A stretch of DNA of 64,000 bases from an uncultured Rikenellaceae bacterium (lineage in GTDB: Bacteria > Bacteroidota > Bacteroidia > Bacteroidales > Rikenellaceae), in contig CAJTLO010000008.1 of assembly GCA_910577285.1 (NCBI GenBank), positions 1 through 64,000 on the forward strand. Direction: 5' to 3'. Each line of letters starts with the position of its first letter. The first letter of the stretch is position 1. Both the position numbers and the translations under genes were made by a program. The notes under the pieces are model-generated. The model was not told the DNA's origin. It saw nothing but the letters and a program-made list of their open reading frames with translations, and searched no databases. Below, piece by piece: positions 1 through 8,353 of this stretch.

Positions 1-606
1 CAGTACATTCGCTACGCTTTTCTCAAATTTACTATTTCGCTATGTGTTTATTTTACGACGCTTGTCAACGGCATCATGATCGGCCTCGATAAAATCAAAC
101 TCGGCTGGTACAAGTTCAAGGAGGCGTGCGGCATCGGCGACAGCTCAGAGAACCAGGCGGCCATTGCGAAGATCAATGCCGACGTCGAAGCCCGGCAACA
201 GGCCATCGTGGACGGAGCGAAAAAGGTGGCTGAAAATGCCCGCAAAGCTAAGGAATCGCTGGCCGGCATCAACATGTCGTGGAACTCCGAGAAATCCCTG
301 GGTAACGTGGTCGGGGGATTCAAGAAAAAACTCGGCATCGAAGTGCCGGCCGTACCCGGCATGGTCTCGATGGGAGTAGGCAATCCGAATGGCAACACCG
401 ACAACGGTAATGGATCAGCCGGTACCGGTACTGCTTCGGCAATCGCTACCGGCGGCAATCGATCGACATCGATTAACATCAACCTACGCTCGCTAATTGA
501 GCAGGTGGTCTTCGAGGGCGGTTACGAACAGAACCGAGACGAGATGCAGCACGACCTGGAGAGCGCTCTGATTCGCGTGTTGCAAATGGCTAATTCCGCA
601 TTGTAA
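1..606 (+). CDS. phage tail tape-measure protein, C-terminal part
   Basis: The reading frame is open from the first base of the window, so the start lies outside and only about 201 C-terminal residues are seen. An internal ATG at 76 is unlikely to be the true start because the frame is continuous upstream and encodes a hydrophobic stretch. The visible part has a short hydrophobic segment, an Ala/Lys-rich helical region, a Gly/Asn/Thr-rich linker and a helical tail. This suits the end of a tape-measure protein, which sets tail length and is threaded in the tail tube. The assignment rests mostly on position, directly before a DUF6046 gene, hub, spike and baseplate J. Its TAA overlaps the next ATG by one base, which suggests translational coupling. 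Confidence 0.6.
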   Translation, partial: QYIRYAFLKFTISLCVYFTTLVNGIMIGLDKIKLGWYKFKEACGIGDSSENQAAIAKINADVEARQQAIVDGAKKVAENARKAKESLAGINMSWNSEKSLGNVVGGFKKKLGIEVPAVPGMVSMGVGNPNGNTDNGNGSAGTGTASAIATGGNRSTSININLRSLIEQVVFEGGYEQNRDEMQHDLESALIRVLQMANSAL

Positions 607-1241
607 TGGCAAAGGTAGAATTCAATTTGGGCCAGTTTGTCCCCCGAGTGGATGTTGGGTATAGCGGCAACCCATTCGATCCAGCGCAGCTAAGGATCAA
701 TAAAGCGCTGGGGCGTTACGGTGCCGTTCCGCCGTTCTTCATTCCCCGAAAGGAGGAGATCATCACCCGGGTGTACGATGCCGGTGAAATCCTGGATGAT
801 TATACAGCCTCGGGCGTTATCCATTCGGTCATGCCGATGCGTTTAAAGCGCCCCGCTGACAAGCAGTGGTTCACGCTGCCGCTGGAGCCGCTGGTATCGG
901 TTAGCGGTCGGAATACCATCGTCCGGCGCAAGGTAGCCAAGTCCAGAACGGGCGGCACGATCAAGGAGCGGTGGAGCCAGGATGATTACGAGGTGACGAT
1001 TCGGGGCGTCGTGTCGGGTGCCGACGAATCGAAATACCCCGAAAACCAACTCCGCAGGCTGTTAGAGCTATTCGACGAACGGCAGGCCGTCGAGGTCGAG
1101 CAGGAGATTCTCCAGCTGTTTGGCATCCACTACCTGGCCATCGAAAGTGCTTCGTTTCCCCATACCAAAGGGATGAACAACCAAAACTATGAGATCAAGG
1201 CCTACAGCGATAACCCCGCGGAACTTCTAATATCGATTTAA
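606..1241 (+). CDS. DUF6046-type phage tail protein
   Basis: A 211-residue protein resembling the DUF6046 family found in Bacteroidetes prophages between the tape measure and the tail hub. In Mu-like gene order this slot belongs to the DNA-circularisation/tail-hub-adaptor protein, so a structural role at the tail tip is likely. It has a Pro-rich N-terminus and a basic central part, and I see no signal peptide or membrane helix. The start codon overlaps the stop of the previous gene. The family name is recalled from general similarity and gene order and was not checked by a search. Confidence 0.6.
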   Translation: MAKVEFNLGQFVPRVDVGYSGNPFDPAQLRINKALGRYGAVPPFFIPRKEEIITRVYDAGEILDDYTASGVIHSVMPMRLKRPADKQWFTLPLEPLVSVSGRNTIVRRKVAKSRTGGTIKERWSQDDYEVTIRGVVSGADESKYPENQLRRLLELFDERQAVEVEQEILQLFGIHYLAIESASFPHTKGMNNQNYEIKAYSDNPAELLISI

Positions 1242-1254
1242 CGGCGTTCAAACG

Positions 1255-2214
1255 ATGTTCGCAATGGATTTCGACATAACGATCGGCTCTTTCCGGCTCA
1301 CGATGCTGGAAAGCGTCGTCGTGACGTGCAGCGTGGAGAACCTGGCCGACACGGCCACGATCACGCTGCCCGGTGCGGCCTACAACCGGGCGCTGGAGGT
1401 CGAGAGCAAAATCAAGGAAGGCGATGCCGTGCACATCCGCTTCGGCTACGATGCCCACCTGCAGGAGTTGCCCGTGGAGTTCGAGGGTTATGTCGAAAGC
1501 ATCGCCACGGATGACGGTTCGGTCAAGATCCGCTGCGAGGACGAAATCTATAAGTTCCGCCGGGATTTGAAAAATACCGTGCTTACGTCCGTCAGCGTGA
1601 AAGAACTGCTGGAGCATGTCCTCCGGGAATTGGACGGGTTCACACTTTCGTGCGATTACGAGTTCAATTATGACAAATTCACCATCTACGAAGCTACGGG
1701 GTTCGACGTATTGAAGAAGGTGCAGGAGGAGACCCGCGCCAACATTTACCTGCGCAGCTCGACGCTCCATGTCCATCCGCAGTATGCCGAAACGGGCCGA
1801 ACGGTGATTTACGACTTTGGAATGAACATCGAGAAATCCGATCTCAAGTACAAAGATGCCCGGAAGCGGAAATTCATCGCGACCGTCGAGGGAACTGATT
1901 CCATGGGCAAAGCGGTGAAAGTCACCAAAGGAACGCCCGGCGGCGATAAGTTCACCATCAAGTTGCCGGGCGTATCGGACAAGGCGACGCTGGAACGCCG
2001 GGCCGAAGAGGAGTTGAAAATCCGTGCTTATTCGGGCTATGAAGGGAATTTTACGGGATGGCTCGTGCCACGTATCGAGCCGACGGATATCGTGGAGCTG
2101 CGCGATGCGGACTACGAATACAAGAAAGGGAAATACTACGTGGTGGCTGTAGAGACGGCTTTTTCCTCCACCGGCGGAAGCCGGAAGATAACCATAGGCA
2201 AAAAGATCGGATAG
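1255..2214 (+). CDS. phage baseplate hub protein (gp44/gpD-like)
   Basis: A 319-residue protein with the features of late-control gene D / Mu gp44 hub proteins. These form the trimeric ring that joins tail tube to spike. The N-terminal half is beta-rich, followed by a segment typical of the hub insertion domain (VLKKVQEETRANIYLRSSTL) and a C-terminal barrel ending in a basic tail. Two start codons are possible, ATG 1255 and ATG 1264. The second gives a protein beginning MDFDITIG, which looks like a natural N-terminus. The gene lies 13 bases after the DUF6046 gene and 3 bases before the spike gene. Confidence 0.7.
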   Translation: MFAMDFDITIGSFRLTMLESVVVTCSVENLADTATITLPGAAYNRALEVESKIKEGDAVHIRFGYDAHLQELPVEFEGYVESIATDDGSVKIRCEDEIYKFRRDLKNTVLTSVSVKELLEHVLRELDGFTLSCDYEFNYDKFTIYEATGFDVLKKVQEETRANIYLRSSTLHVHPQYAETGRTVIYDFGMNIEKSDLKYKDARKRKFIATVEGTDSMGKAVKVTKGTPGGDKFTIKLPGVSDKATLERRAEEELKIRAYSGYEGNFTGWLVPRIEPTDIVELRDADYEYKKGKYYVVAVETAFSSTGGSRKITIGKKIG

Positions 2215-2217
2215 AGA

Positions 2218-2835
2218 ATGGACAAGACGACACAGATACGGAGCCTGCTGCGCTCTATTGCGGGCACGGACAAGCCTTCGTTCGGTTTCCGGCTGATGGA
2301 GGTTGTCGGGGTCGAAGGCGACTTGTGCCGGGCGAAGATTGACGACTTCGAGCTCCCCGACATCCGCCTCTCGTCTATCCCCAGTGGTTCGGAAAACGGG
2401 CTGCTTGTCGTTCCGGCCCGCGGAAGTATCATCCTGGTGGCCGACCTCTCGTGCGGCAACCTGCGCGAGTTGTGCGCCATCGGCTATTCCGAGGTCGAAT
2501 CGGTCCGTTTCCACCAGGGCAAGACCACCCTCATGGCTGACGCGGAGGGCGCGACGGTCGAGGTAGGCAGCAGTCGGATGCGTATCGAGGATAGCAAGGT
2601 GACGTTCAATAATGGAGACAACGGCGGGCTGGTCAAGATCGAGGCGCTGGAGCGATCGCTCGAAAGTTTGAAAAGCTACTGCGAGCAACTGAAGCAGGCC
2701 GTCTCCTCCGGATTGAACTCCGTCGGTGCCGGCACCGCAGCCAACGGCGCGACAGGCGCAACAGCGTTCGAGACTGCAATGTCTGCCGCGGCGATCCGAA
2801 TTGAAGACCTGGAAAATAGCAAAATAACCCACTGA
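2218..2835 (+). CDS. phage baseplate spike / assembly protein (gpV/gp45-like)
   Basis: A 205-residue protein in the position of the central spike, directly after the hub. The N-terminal 90 residues look like the OB-fold of spike proteins, with a motif in which the protein carries a small molecule or ion 'value' loop (GLLVVPARGSIILVADL). A beta-helical middle follows (TLMADAEGATVEVGSSRMRI), and then a helical Ala/Gly-rich C-terminus. The spike pierces the outer membrane during contraction. I see no clear His-x-His iron-binding tip, so the tip may be a separate protein or missing. Confidence 0.65.
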   Translation: MDKTTQIRSLLRSIAGTDKPSFGFRLMEVVGVEGDLCRAKIDDFELPDIRLSSIPSGSENGLLVVPARGSIILVADLSCGNLRELCAIGYSEVESVRFHQGKTTLMADAEGATVEVGSSRMRIEDSKVTFNNGDNGGLVKIEALERSLESLKSYCEQLKQAVSSGLNSVGAGTAANGATGATAFETAMSAAAIRIEDLENSKITH

Positions 2836-2840
2836 TACTG

Positions 2841-3173
2841 ATGGCAAAGAGTACAGGAATATTGCTCGACCCCATGACGGGCGATTTGTTGATATCCGCA
2901 CAGCGCGACGGCACGGGGCTGATCGTCCGGGGACTGGAGATCGGCACCGCGACTTTTCAGAACCAAGCGTTGATTCTCCAGGCCTCCAAAGGGGAATTCA
3001 AGGAGTACCCGACGCTCGGCGTCGGTATTTCGGATCTGCTCGGCGACAACGAGGAGACGGGCTGGCGTCGGGAAATCGCCCTGCAGCTGGAGACCGACGG
3101 CATGAAAGTGAAGACTGTAGAACTTGATTTAAACAATAACAAACTGACAATCGATGCGGAGTACGATTCATAG
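2841..3173 (+). CDS. phage baseplate wedge protein (gp25/gp46-like)
   Basis: A 110-residue protein of the size and pattern of gp25/gpW-like or Mu gp46 wedge subunits. It includes a segment ending LQASKGEFKEYPTLGVGISD, where the E-Y-P-x-x-G-x-G motif matches the family core. A helix and a beta-rich end follow. These proteins link the baseplate wedges to the sheath. The gene lies 5 bases after the spike gene, and its last 20 bases overlap the following LysM gene. Confidence 0.65.
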   Translation: MAKSTGILLDPMTGDLLISAQRDGTGLIVRGLEIGTATFQNQALILQASKGEFKEYPTLGVGISDLLGDNEETGWRREIALQLETDGMKVKTVELDLNNNKLTIDAEYDS

Positions 3174-3450
3174 CAGGCAGTCACTCCTGGACATAGCCGT
3201 CCAGGAGTGCGGTTCGGTCGAAGCGGCCTTTGCTCTGTCCGAGCGTAACGGAATAGCCCTGACCGATGACCTCGCGGCCGGGCAGGAGCTGGAGGTCACG
3301 CCGGAAGATATGGGCAAAAAGCGAATCGTAACCGCGTTGGCCGCCATGGGAGTAAAACCCGCCACGGCGGTATCGGCCGAAGATGCGGCGCTCGTGCCCT
3401 GGGGCGGCATCGGATTCATGGGCATCGAAATAGATTTTATTGTAAAATAA
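3154..3450 (+). CDS. small LysM-like tail protein
   Basis: A 98-residue protein whose first 50 residues follow the LysM pattern (LLDIAVQECGS, then a serine/asparagine loop and AGQELEV). Small LysM proteins are common in contractile tails (the gpX/gp53 class), where they connect tube and baseplate. The start at ATG 3154 overlaps the preceding gene by 20 bases; no later ATG would keep the LysM core. Its stop overlaps the ATG of baseplate J (TAATG). Confidence 0.6.
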   Translation: MRSTIHSRQSLLDIAVQECGSVEAAFALSERNGIALTDDLAAGQELEVTPEDMGKKRIVTALAAMGVKPATAVSAEDAALVPWGGIGFMGIEIDFIVK

Positions 3451-4292
3451 TGAGAACCATCGACCAAATCAAAGAGAGCATTGCGGCCGATTTCATGAAG
3501 AACGAAACGGTAGCAGGCCTGTTCGGATTTCCGGCAGGCGACAATTTTACAACACACTTCAGCAAGGTGTCGATCATCAATATCCTGTTCTACGTCTTTG
3601 CCTCTGCGGCGTGGGTGTTGGAGCGGCTGTTCGAGGCGCACAAATCAGAGGTTGAGGCGCGCATCGAAGAAATCATCCCGCATCGAGCCAAATGGTACAA
3701 AAGCAAGGTATTGGAGTTCATGAAGGACAAGGTGCTGATTCCCGACACCGACTGCTACGATACGACCGATATGAAGGCCGAGGCCATCGCCGCTGCGCAC
3801 GTAGTGAAATACGCCACGGCCGACGAAAACAAGGATACCTCCATCGTGACGATCAAGGTTGCCGGAGAAGAGGCCGGGCATCGCTGTCGCCTGTCGGACG
3901 AGGTGGAAACGCAACTGGAAGGCTACTTGGCCGAAATCAAGGACGCAGGCGTGCGCATCAACCTGGTAAACGCCGATGCCGACACGTTCAACTGCTCGGT
4001 GGACATCTACTACAATGCCATGCTGTTGCCCGAGAACGTGCAGCGCGCCTGCGAAGCGGCCATCCGTAACTACATCGAAAATCTACCCTTCAATGGCGAG
4101 TACACCAACATGGCGTTGATTGATACACTGCAAGGAGTCGAGGGCGTAAAGATCGCAGAGTTCCGGCAAGCGACCACGGTTGCTGCCGGCGCCGCGACGG
4201 TCACGACTATCGATGCCCGTCATGTTCCGGCCGCCGGCTATTTCCGGGCCGGACAAATAACTCTTACGATGAAGGCTTATGAGCGCGTATGA
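3450..4292 (+). CDS. phage baseplate J-like protein (gp47-like)
   Basis: A 280-residue protein with the baseplate J layout. An N-terminal region contains FGFPAGDNFTTHFSKVSI and an Ala-rich helix. A domain running from about residue 130 has the typical V-x-Y-A/T-A start and the NLVNADADTFNCSVDIYYN strand. A C-terminal ferredoxin-like part follows. It builds the wedge ring of contractile tails. It is shorter than P2 gpJ. The start overlaps the LysM stop, and the end overlaps the next gene by 14 bases, so the tail operon is tightly packed. Confidence 0.7.
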   Translation: MRTIDQIKESIAADFMKNETVAGLFGFPAGDNFTTHFSKVSIINILFYVFASAAWVLERLFEAHKSEVEARIEEIIPHRAKWYKSKVLEFMKDKVLIPDTDCYDTTDMKAEAIAAAHVVKYATADENKDTSIVTIKVAGEEAGHRCRLSDEVETQLEGYLAEIKDAGVRINLVNADADTFNCSVDIYYNAMLLPENVQRACEAAIRNYIENLPFNGEYTNMALIDTLQGVEGVKIAEFRQATTVAAGAATVTTIDARHVPAAGYFRAGQITLTMKAYERV

Positions 4293-4767
4293 TGTCAATA
4301 TCAAGCGCCTCGGGCTGCTCCTTCTCCCCACGTTCCTGCGGCGACCGCTTATGACGTCGCTACTCTACGCAGTATTGACCCCGCTGAGCTATCTGCACAC
4401 GCGGTTCATGATTTTCCGCCAGGACGCAGCCTACCGCCTCGGCCACAACGGGCAGGTATGCTACCTGCGCGCGGTGTTGAACGACACATTCGACCCGGAG
4501 CTGCGTCGCATCACCGTTACCGACACCGCGCAGTACGTCGGCGTATTGTTCGTGTGGCTCCGGGAGGAGGCACAGGGTATGCTTGTCCCGCATCGCGATG
4601 CGGGGACGATGCTTCTAATCAACCGCCGAGGCTTTGGCGGCGTCAGCGGATACGATTTCGCCATCAATATCCCCTTGGAGATGCGCGGATTAGATGAATC
4701 CCGACTCAAGGCAGTGGTCAATACCTACAAATTGGTTTCAAAACGATTCGCAATAAGTTATTTCTAA
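4279..4767 (+). CDS. phage baseplate protein of unknown family (gpI/gp48 slot)
   Basis: A 162-residue protein between baseplate J and the first fibre. In P2 this place is held by gpI and in Mu by gp48, the wedge part that receives the fibre. The N-terminus is rich in Leu/Arg and the middle is beta-rich. I do not recognise a motif that assigns a family. The function is inferred from gene order alone. It overlaps its upstream neighbour by 14 bases and its stop overlaps the start of the fibre gene (TAATG). Confidence 0.5.
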   Translation: MSAYDVNIKRLGLLLLPTFLRRPLMTSLLYAVLTPLSYLHTRFMIFRQDAAYRLGHNGQVCYLRAVLNDTFDPELRRITVTDTAQYVGVLFVWLREEAQGMLVPHRDAGTMLLINRRGFGGVSGYDFAINIPLEMRGLDESRLKAVVNTYKLVSKRFAISYF

Positions 4768-5747
4768 TGAAAACGACATTAGGCCATTATCTGACGCAGG
4801 GGAACAAGGATTTCCCCATTGATGCGGAGACATTCGATTACATCCAGCAAAACCAGGCAATGCTCGCCGTACTCGGCAACCTTGCCGGAGACAAGGCTGT
4901 TCTGCTGGGCTGTGAAGCGGAGCAGAACGGCACGCGCCGCAAGGCGGGATACGTCTTTCTGAGGACGCGGGATTTCCCGGAGGGCGAGGTCATTTACTGG
5001 GAGGGCGGCACGAGCTCCGGCGGCATGTACGTCAATCAGGAGATCATCCCGGTTACAGCGCAGGGCTACGATTTTCCGCGGGCGTATACCGTGCGGTCGC
5101 TCAAGCCGGGCGTCGGGAGCGAGAATTACAAATGGGAGGAATTCACGGACGCAACGACGATTCCGGCTTTGCGCGCCGAGATCGAGAATCTGCGCGCGGC
5201 CATTGCGAAGCTGCAGAGCGCCCCGTTGGGTATCGTTGAAACGTGGGCAGGCAAGACGGTTCCGGCGGGTTACGAGCTTTGCGAGGGGCAACAGCTTAAA
5301 ATCACCGACTACCCGGATTTGTACAAGGCTCTCGGCTCGACGTTCAACAACTCGTACAGCGCGACTGGGGCGCGTTATTCCACTTCGGCCGGTTATTTCC
5401 GCATGCCCGATCTGCGGGGGCGGTTCATCGTAGGTCACAACCCGAGCGATGCGGATTACAACAGCTACGGCAAAGCGGGCGGCGAAAAGCAGCATACGCT
5501 CACGATCAAAGAAATGCCCTCGCATAGCCACCAAGTGAAAGACTATTTTTTCTCGGAGGCCTACGACGAAGCGGGACGTGACGGACGTGATTATTTTCCC
5601 GAGAAATCGATCGGAGCGGCGAAAACCGATCATGACAACCAATATATGTATTATCTGCGGCACGACACGGAATCGCGGGGAAATGGCTCTTCTCACGAGA
5701 ACCGTCCGCCCTATTACGTGCTCGCATACATCATGCGGGTACGATAA
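4767..5747 (+). CDS. tail fibre protein with phage tail-collar domain
   Basis: A 326-residue fibre. The first 125 residues are of unknown fold, followed by a short coiled coil (PALRAEIENLRAAIAKLQS). From about residue 150 there is a classical tail-collar (Caudo_TAP) domain: GIVETWAGKTVPAGYELCEG, then PDLRGRFIVG and the metal-binding-type MPSHSHQ. It ends ENRPPYYVLAYIMRVR, the usual family C-terminus. Such domains form the trimeric tip of receptor-binding fibres. It is the first of four consecutive fibre genes. Confidence 0.8.
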   Translation: MKTTLGHYLTQGNKDFPIDAETFDYIQQNQAMLAVLGNLAGDKAVLLGCEAEQNGTRRKAGYVFLRTRDFPEGEVIYWEGGTSSGGMYVNQEIIPVTAQGYDFPRAYTVRSLKPGVGSENYKWEEFTDATTIPALRAEIENLRAAIAKLQSAPLGIVETWAGKTVPAGYELCEGQQLKITDYPDLYKALGSTFNNSYSATGARYSTSAGYFRMPDLRGRFIVGHNPSDADYNSYGKAGGEKQHTLTIKEMPSHSHQVKDYFFSEAYDEAGRDGRDYFPEKSIGAAKTDHDNQYMYYLRHDTESRGNGSSHENRPPYYVLAYIMRVR

Positions 5748-5766
5748 CCGATAAACCAATTCAAGA

Positions 5767-6696
5767 ATGGCGATAAGAAGCATAGCGCAATTAAAAGCGT
5801 GGTTCAAGCGCGGCAGTTATCCAACCGAAGCGCAGTTCGCGGACTGGATCGACAGTTTTTTTCACAAGGAGGACAAGGTGCCGATCTCCTCGGTCGAAGG
5901 ACTGTCGGGGCGGCTCAACGACAAGTATGCCCGCACGGACGGCGAAGAACTGGAACGTAAGCACCAGCGACTCGCCGAATCGTTCGAGGTGCACGTCAAA
6001 GAAAACGAGATTGATTTTGCGTCGATTCATGAAAGCCTCGGGGAGCTCGAGGCCGAAGACGAACGCCTCGACGGCCGGATTACGGCCGAGACGACCCGCG
6101 CGACGGGCGAGGAGGCGACCATCCGGCAGGAACTGGCGGCCGGCGATGCCGCGACGCTTCAGTCAGCCCGAAGCCACACCGATACGGAAATCGCATCGGA
6201 ACGCACGGCCCGCGAGAGCGGTGACCGCACCACGCTCCAGTCCGCGAAAGAGTACGTCGATCGGGCAATCGCCGAGTTGATCGACGGCAGCCCTGCGGCA
6301 CTCGACACGCTCAAAGAGTTGTCGAATGCCCTGGGAGACGATCCGAATTTCGCAACCACCGTCGCCACACAGATCGGGACAAAGGTCGATAAGGTGGCAG
6401 GCAAGGGTCTTTCCACCGAGGACTACACCTCGGCGGAAAAGGCGAAGCTGGCGGGCGTCGCAGCCGGCGCCAACAACTACACCCATCCGTCAAGCCATCC
6501 GGCCTCGATCATCACGCAGGACGGTACACACCGGTTTGTAAGCGACTCCGAAAAATCGACGTGGAACGGCAAGGCCTCGACTGCCGTCGCAACCCAGTCG
6601 GCGAACGGGCTGATGTCGGCGGGAGACAAGAAGAAGATCGACGACCTCACCAGCGGCGAACTCATCGTACAATGTTTAATCCCTGAAATGAACTGA
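5767..6696 (+). CDS. tail fibre, long coiled-coil type
   Basis: A 309-residue fibre. Its N-terminal 50 residues (FKRGSYPTEAQFADWIDSFF) match the anchor found at the start of many Bacteroidetes phage fibres. A long Glu/Arg/Ala-rich coiled coil follows (about residues 55-165). The C-terminal part carries short fibre repeats ending in SGELIVQCLIPEMN. The segment THRFVSDSEKSTWNGKAS reappears nearly unchanged in the split fibre at 7337-8169, so the two share a module. It is probably a shaft that carries the following spike-like fibres. It lies 2 bases from the next gene. Confidence 0.65.
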   Translation: MAIRSIAQLKAWFKRGSYPTEAQFADWIDSFFHKEDKVPISSVEGLSGRLNDKYARTDGEELERKHQRLAESFEVHVKENEIDFASIHESLGELEAEDERLDGRITAETTRATGEEATIRQELAAGDAATLQSARSHTDTEIASERTARESGDRTTLQSAKEYVDRAIAELIDGSPAALDTLKELSNALGDDPNFATTVATQIGTKVDKVAGKGLSTEDYTSAEKAKLAGVAAGANNYTHPSSHPASIITQDGTHRFVSDSEKSTWNGKASTAVATQSANGLMSAGDKKKIDDLTSGELIVQCLIPEMN

Positions 6697-6698
6697 TT

Positions 6699-7340
6699 AT
6701 GGCAAGCAAAAAAACACTCACGACCCGAATGCAGCACCCCGTCTATACGGCGGCGGCACTTGCGGCCAAGAATCCCGTGCTCCTGAAAGGAGAGGTGGTC
6801 TATGAGGCCGATGCGCGCAAGCACAAGGTGGGCGACGGTGTGACGGCATGGAACGCTCTCCCGTACGCCGGAGCTGCGGTTGTCACACGGGTGACCGACG
6901 GGTTGATGTCTGCGGGCGACAAAACGAAGCTTGACGGCATGCCGAACAACGCGAGTAGCGATTATAGATCAATTCCGTTCTCTGTCATGCTCGGAGCGGT
7001 CTGCAGCCGAGTCGAAATGAAAATAGCGGCCGGTTTGGTAATTATCCGCACCCGGATCACATTCACCGATAAAAACGCTGTGATCACAACGCCTTCGCAT
7101 TCGATTCAGTCGATGGCTGTCGTAGATACTTACGCTATGTACATCAGTCAGCCGGGAATCGAACCGGGAGTAAGGATCAGAATAAACGGCGACACACGAA
7201 CGGCCGGTTTCGTATTCGAAGTTCCGGACAGCATATTGAATCAAGAGGTCGCTATTCACTGTGCGATCCCTGTCTTTTCGTGCGGTCAAGCATCAAAAGA
7301 AGAACCATTAAACGCCATTCAAACATTCTTGAGATCATGA
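6699..7340 (+). CDS. tail fibre/spike with hyaluronate-lyase/Mtd-type N-domain
   Basis: A 213-residue protein. Residues 10-55 (MQHPVYTAAALAAKNPVLLK through HKVGDGVTAWNALPYAG) match the small N-terminal domain found at the start of many phage spikes, including the Bordetella phage tropism determinant. A helix-breaking stretch (LMSAGDKTKLDGM) follows, then a beta-rich receptor-binding domain (about residues 90-200) that I do not recognise. The same N-domain opens the following gene, so the two are paralogues with different C-terminal heads. Its 3' end overlaps the next ATG. Confidence 0.65.
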   Translation: MASKKTLTTRMQHPVYTAAALAAKNPVLLKGEVVYEADARKHKVGDGVTAWNALPYAGAAVVTRVTDGLMSAGDKTKLDGMPNNASSDYRSIPFSVMLGAVCSRVEMKIAAGLVIIRTRITFTDKNAVITTPSHSIQSMAVVDTYAMYISQPGIEPGVRIRINGDTRTAGFVFEVPDSILNQEVAIHCAIPVFSCGQASKEEPLNAIQTFLRS

Positions 7341-8169
7341 GCAAAACCATTCAGACCCGGATTCAGCATCCGGTATATACCGCCGCTGCGCTCGCGGCCA
7401 AGAACCCCGTACTACTCAAAGGTGAAGTAGTCTATGAATCCGATACCCGAAAGCATAAAGTGGGTGACGGCACGACAGCCTGGAATGCCCTCCAATATGC
7501 CGGGGGGGGGGGAATTTTGAAGGGGCAATTTTAGCCTCAAAAGTCACGCAGGACGCAACGCATCGCTTCGTGACTGACGCCGAAAAAACGGCCTGGAGTG
7601 GCAAGGCCTCAACGGCCGTTGCCACCCAGTCGGCCGCCGGGCTGATGGCTGCCGCCGACAAGCGCAAGCTGGATGGGCTGCAGAAAACTCTGACGATTCA
7701 GTTAGGCGGAGCAAGTCAGCCTGTTTATGACGGCTCGGTGGCGCGGACAATCAATATCACGCCGGCAAGTATCGGTGCCCTGACTGCCGCGGGATATCCG
7801 CAGTACGGTTTGCAGTCACTGGCGATTGGATGGAACGTCGGCCGCGCGGCGAAAATGTTCATACCGGGTTACGGTACTAAAACACTATCGAGCGGCGGAT
7901 TAAGCACGAATATCAGCATCAATATTGGGTATCCTGTTTATGTGTTCGAGCTGAGTTCGAATATCTCAATTGCCGCAAGCAACTTGGTGATAGAGTGTTC
8001 GCACACCACCACCCCGGGTTCGGGAACAAGGGTTTTCGATTACCGACAGAACATCAACTATTGCGGGGCTGTCATGTTCACGAAAAAAACGGCCGGCGTC
8101 GTACTGCAGATCGCAGGATTCATGTTCTACCCGACGCCGGGCAATGCATATGCGATAAGCGTAGAATAA
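7337..8169 (+). CDS. tail fibre split by an 11-G run (probable phase-variable gene)
   Basis: The gene starts at ATG 7337 with the same N-domain as its neighbour (HKVGDGTTAWNALQYAG) and then meets 11 consecutive G. In the present state the frame ends at TAG 7532-7534, giving a 65-residue product. The downstream frame is open straight through the tract and continues to TAA 8167-8169, encoding the shared THRFVTDAEKTAWSGKAS module, LMAAADKRKLDGL and a head domain. Twelve or nine G would join the halves into a fibre of about 277 residues. The downstream half has no good start of its own (first candidate GTG 7570). Either slipped-strand phase variation or a homopolymer sequencing error could explain the split. 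The head is unrelated to that of the previous fibre. Confidence 0.7.
7502..7512 (+). repeat. poly-G tract (G11) inside the tail fibre gene
   Basis: Eleven G residues follow the codons for ALQYA. The upstream frame reads GGG GGG GGG GGA and then reaches a stop seven codons later. Adding one G, or losing two, restores one continuous frame. It is the longest G homopolymer I noticed in the window. The related fibre at 6699 has mixed codons (GGAGCTGCG) at the matching place. Confidence 0.95.
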
Positions 8170-8214
8170 ACCGTTCCGACGATGAATAGAATACTGTAAC
8201 TGATAAAATATCCG

Positions 8215-8350
8215 GGGACAAAAAAGCCCCCGGCCTGTTAGTAGTCATCTCACCTACGTACTAACACAAGAGCGCACGACCGCCGACCGGGGACATAGTC
8301 CTCTGACGCGATTGTGCGCTTTTGTGCTATCCTTGCACGTAGGTGAGATG
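8215..8350 (-). ncRNA. candidate structured phage ncRNA with possible pseudoknot
   Basis: On the minus strand the element has four parts. First, a perfect 14-bp outer stem (8337-8350 with 8246-8259). Second, an inner 13-bp stem with one mismatch (8314-8326 with 8265-8277). Third, a loop sequence GTCCCCGGTC (8285-8294) that can pair over 10 bp, including two G-U pairs, with GGCCGGGGGC (8226-8235) lying 3' of the outer stem, which makes a pseudoknot. Fourth, a U6 run (8220-8225) directly after that arm, as in an intrinsic terminator. A minus-strand box TATCTTTG sits at 8354-8361, so the transcript would begin right at the outer stem. An alternative 7-bp pairing (8237-8243 with 8259-8265) competes with the outer stem. 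No coding frame of note is present. It could instead be an operator or leader of the methyltransferase gene. Confidence 0.5.
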
Positions 8351-8353
8351 CCA

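Noticed and set aside
6699..8169. A diversity-generating retroelement, suggested by the tropism-determinant-like N-domain
   Set aside because: No reverse transcriptase, no near-identical template repeat and no adenine-directed variable C-type-lectin end were seen in the window.
8246..8350. The inverted repeat as a phage attachment site or transposon end
   Set aside because: It lies inside the phage gene cluster, before the methyltransferase, and has the order of a folded RNA with promoter box and U run rather than a recombination core.
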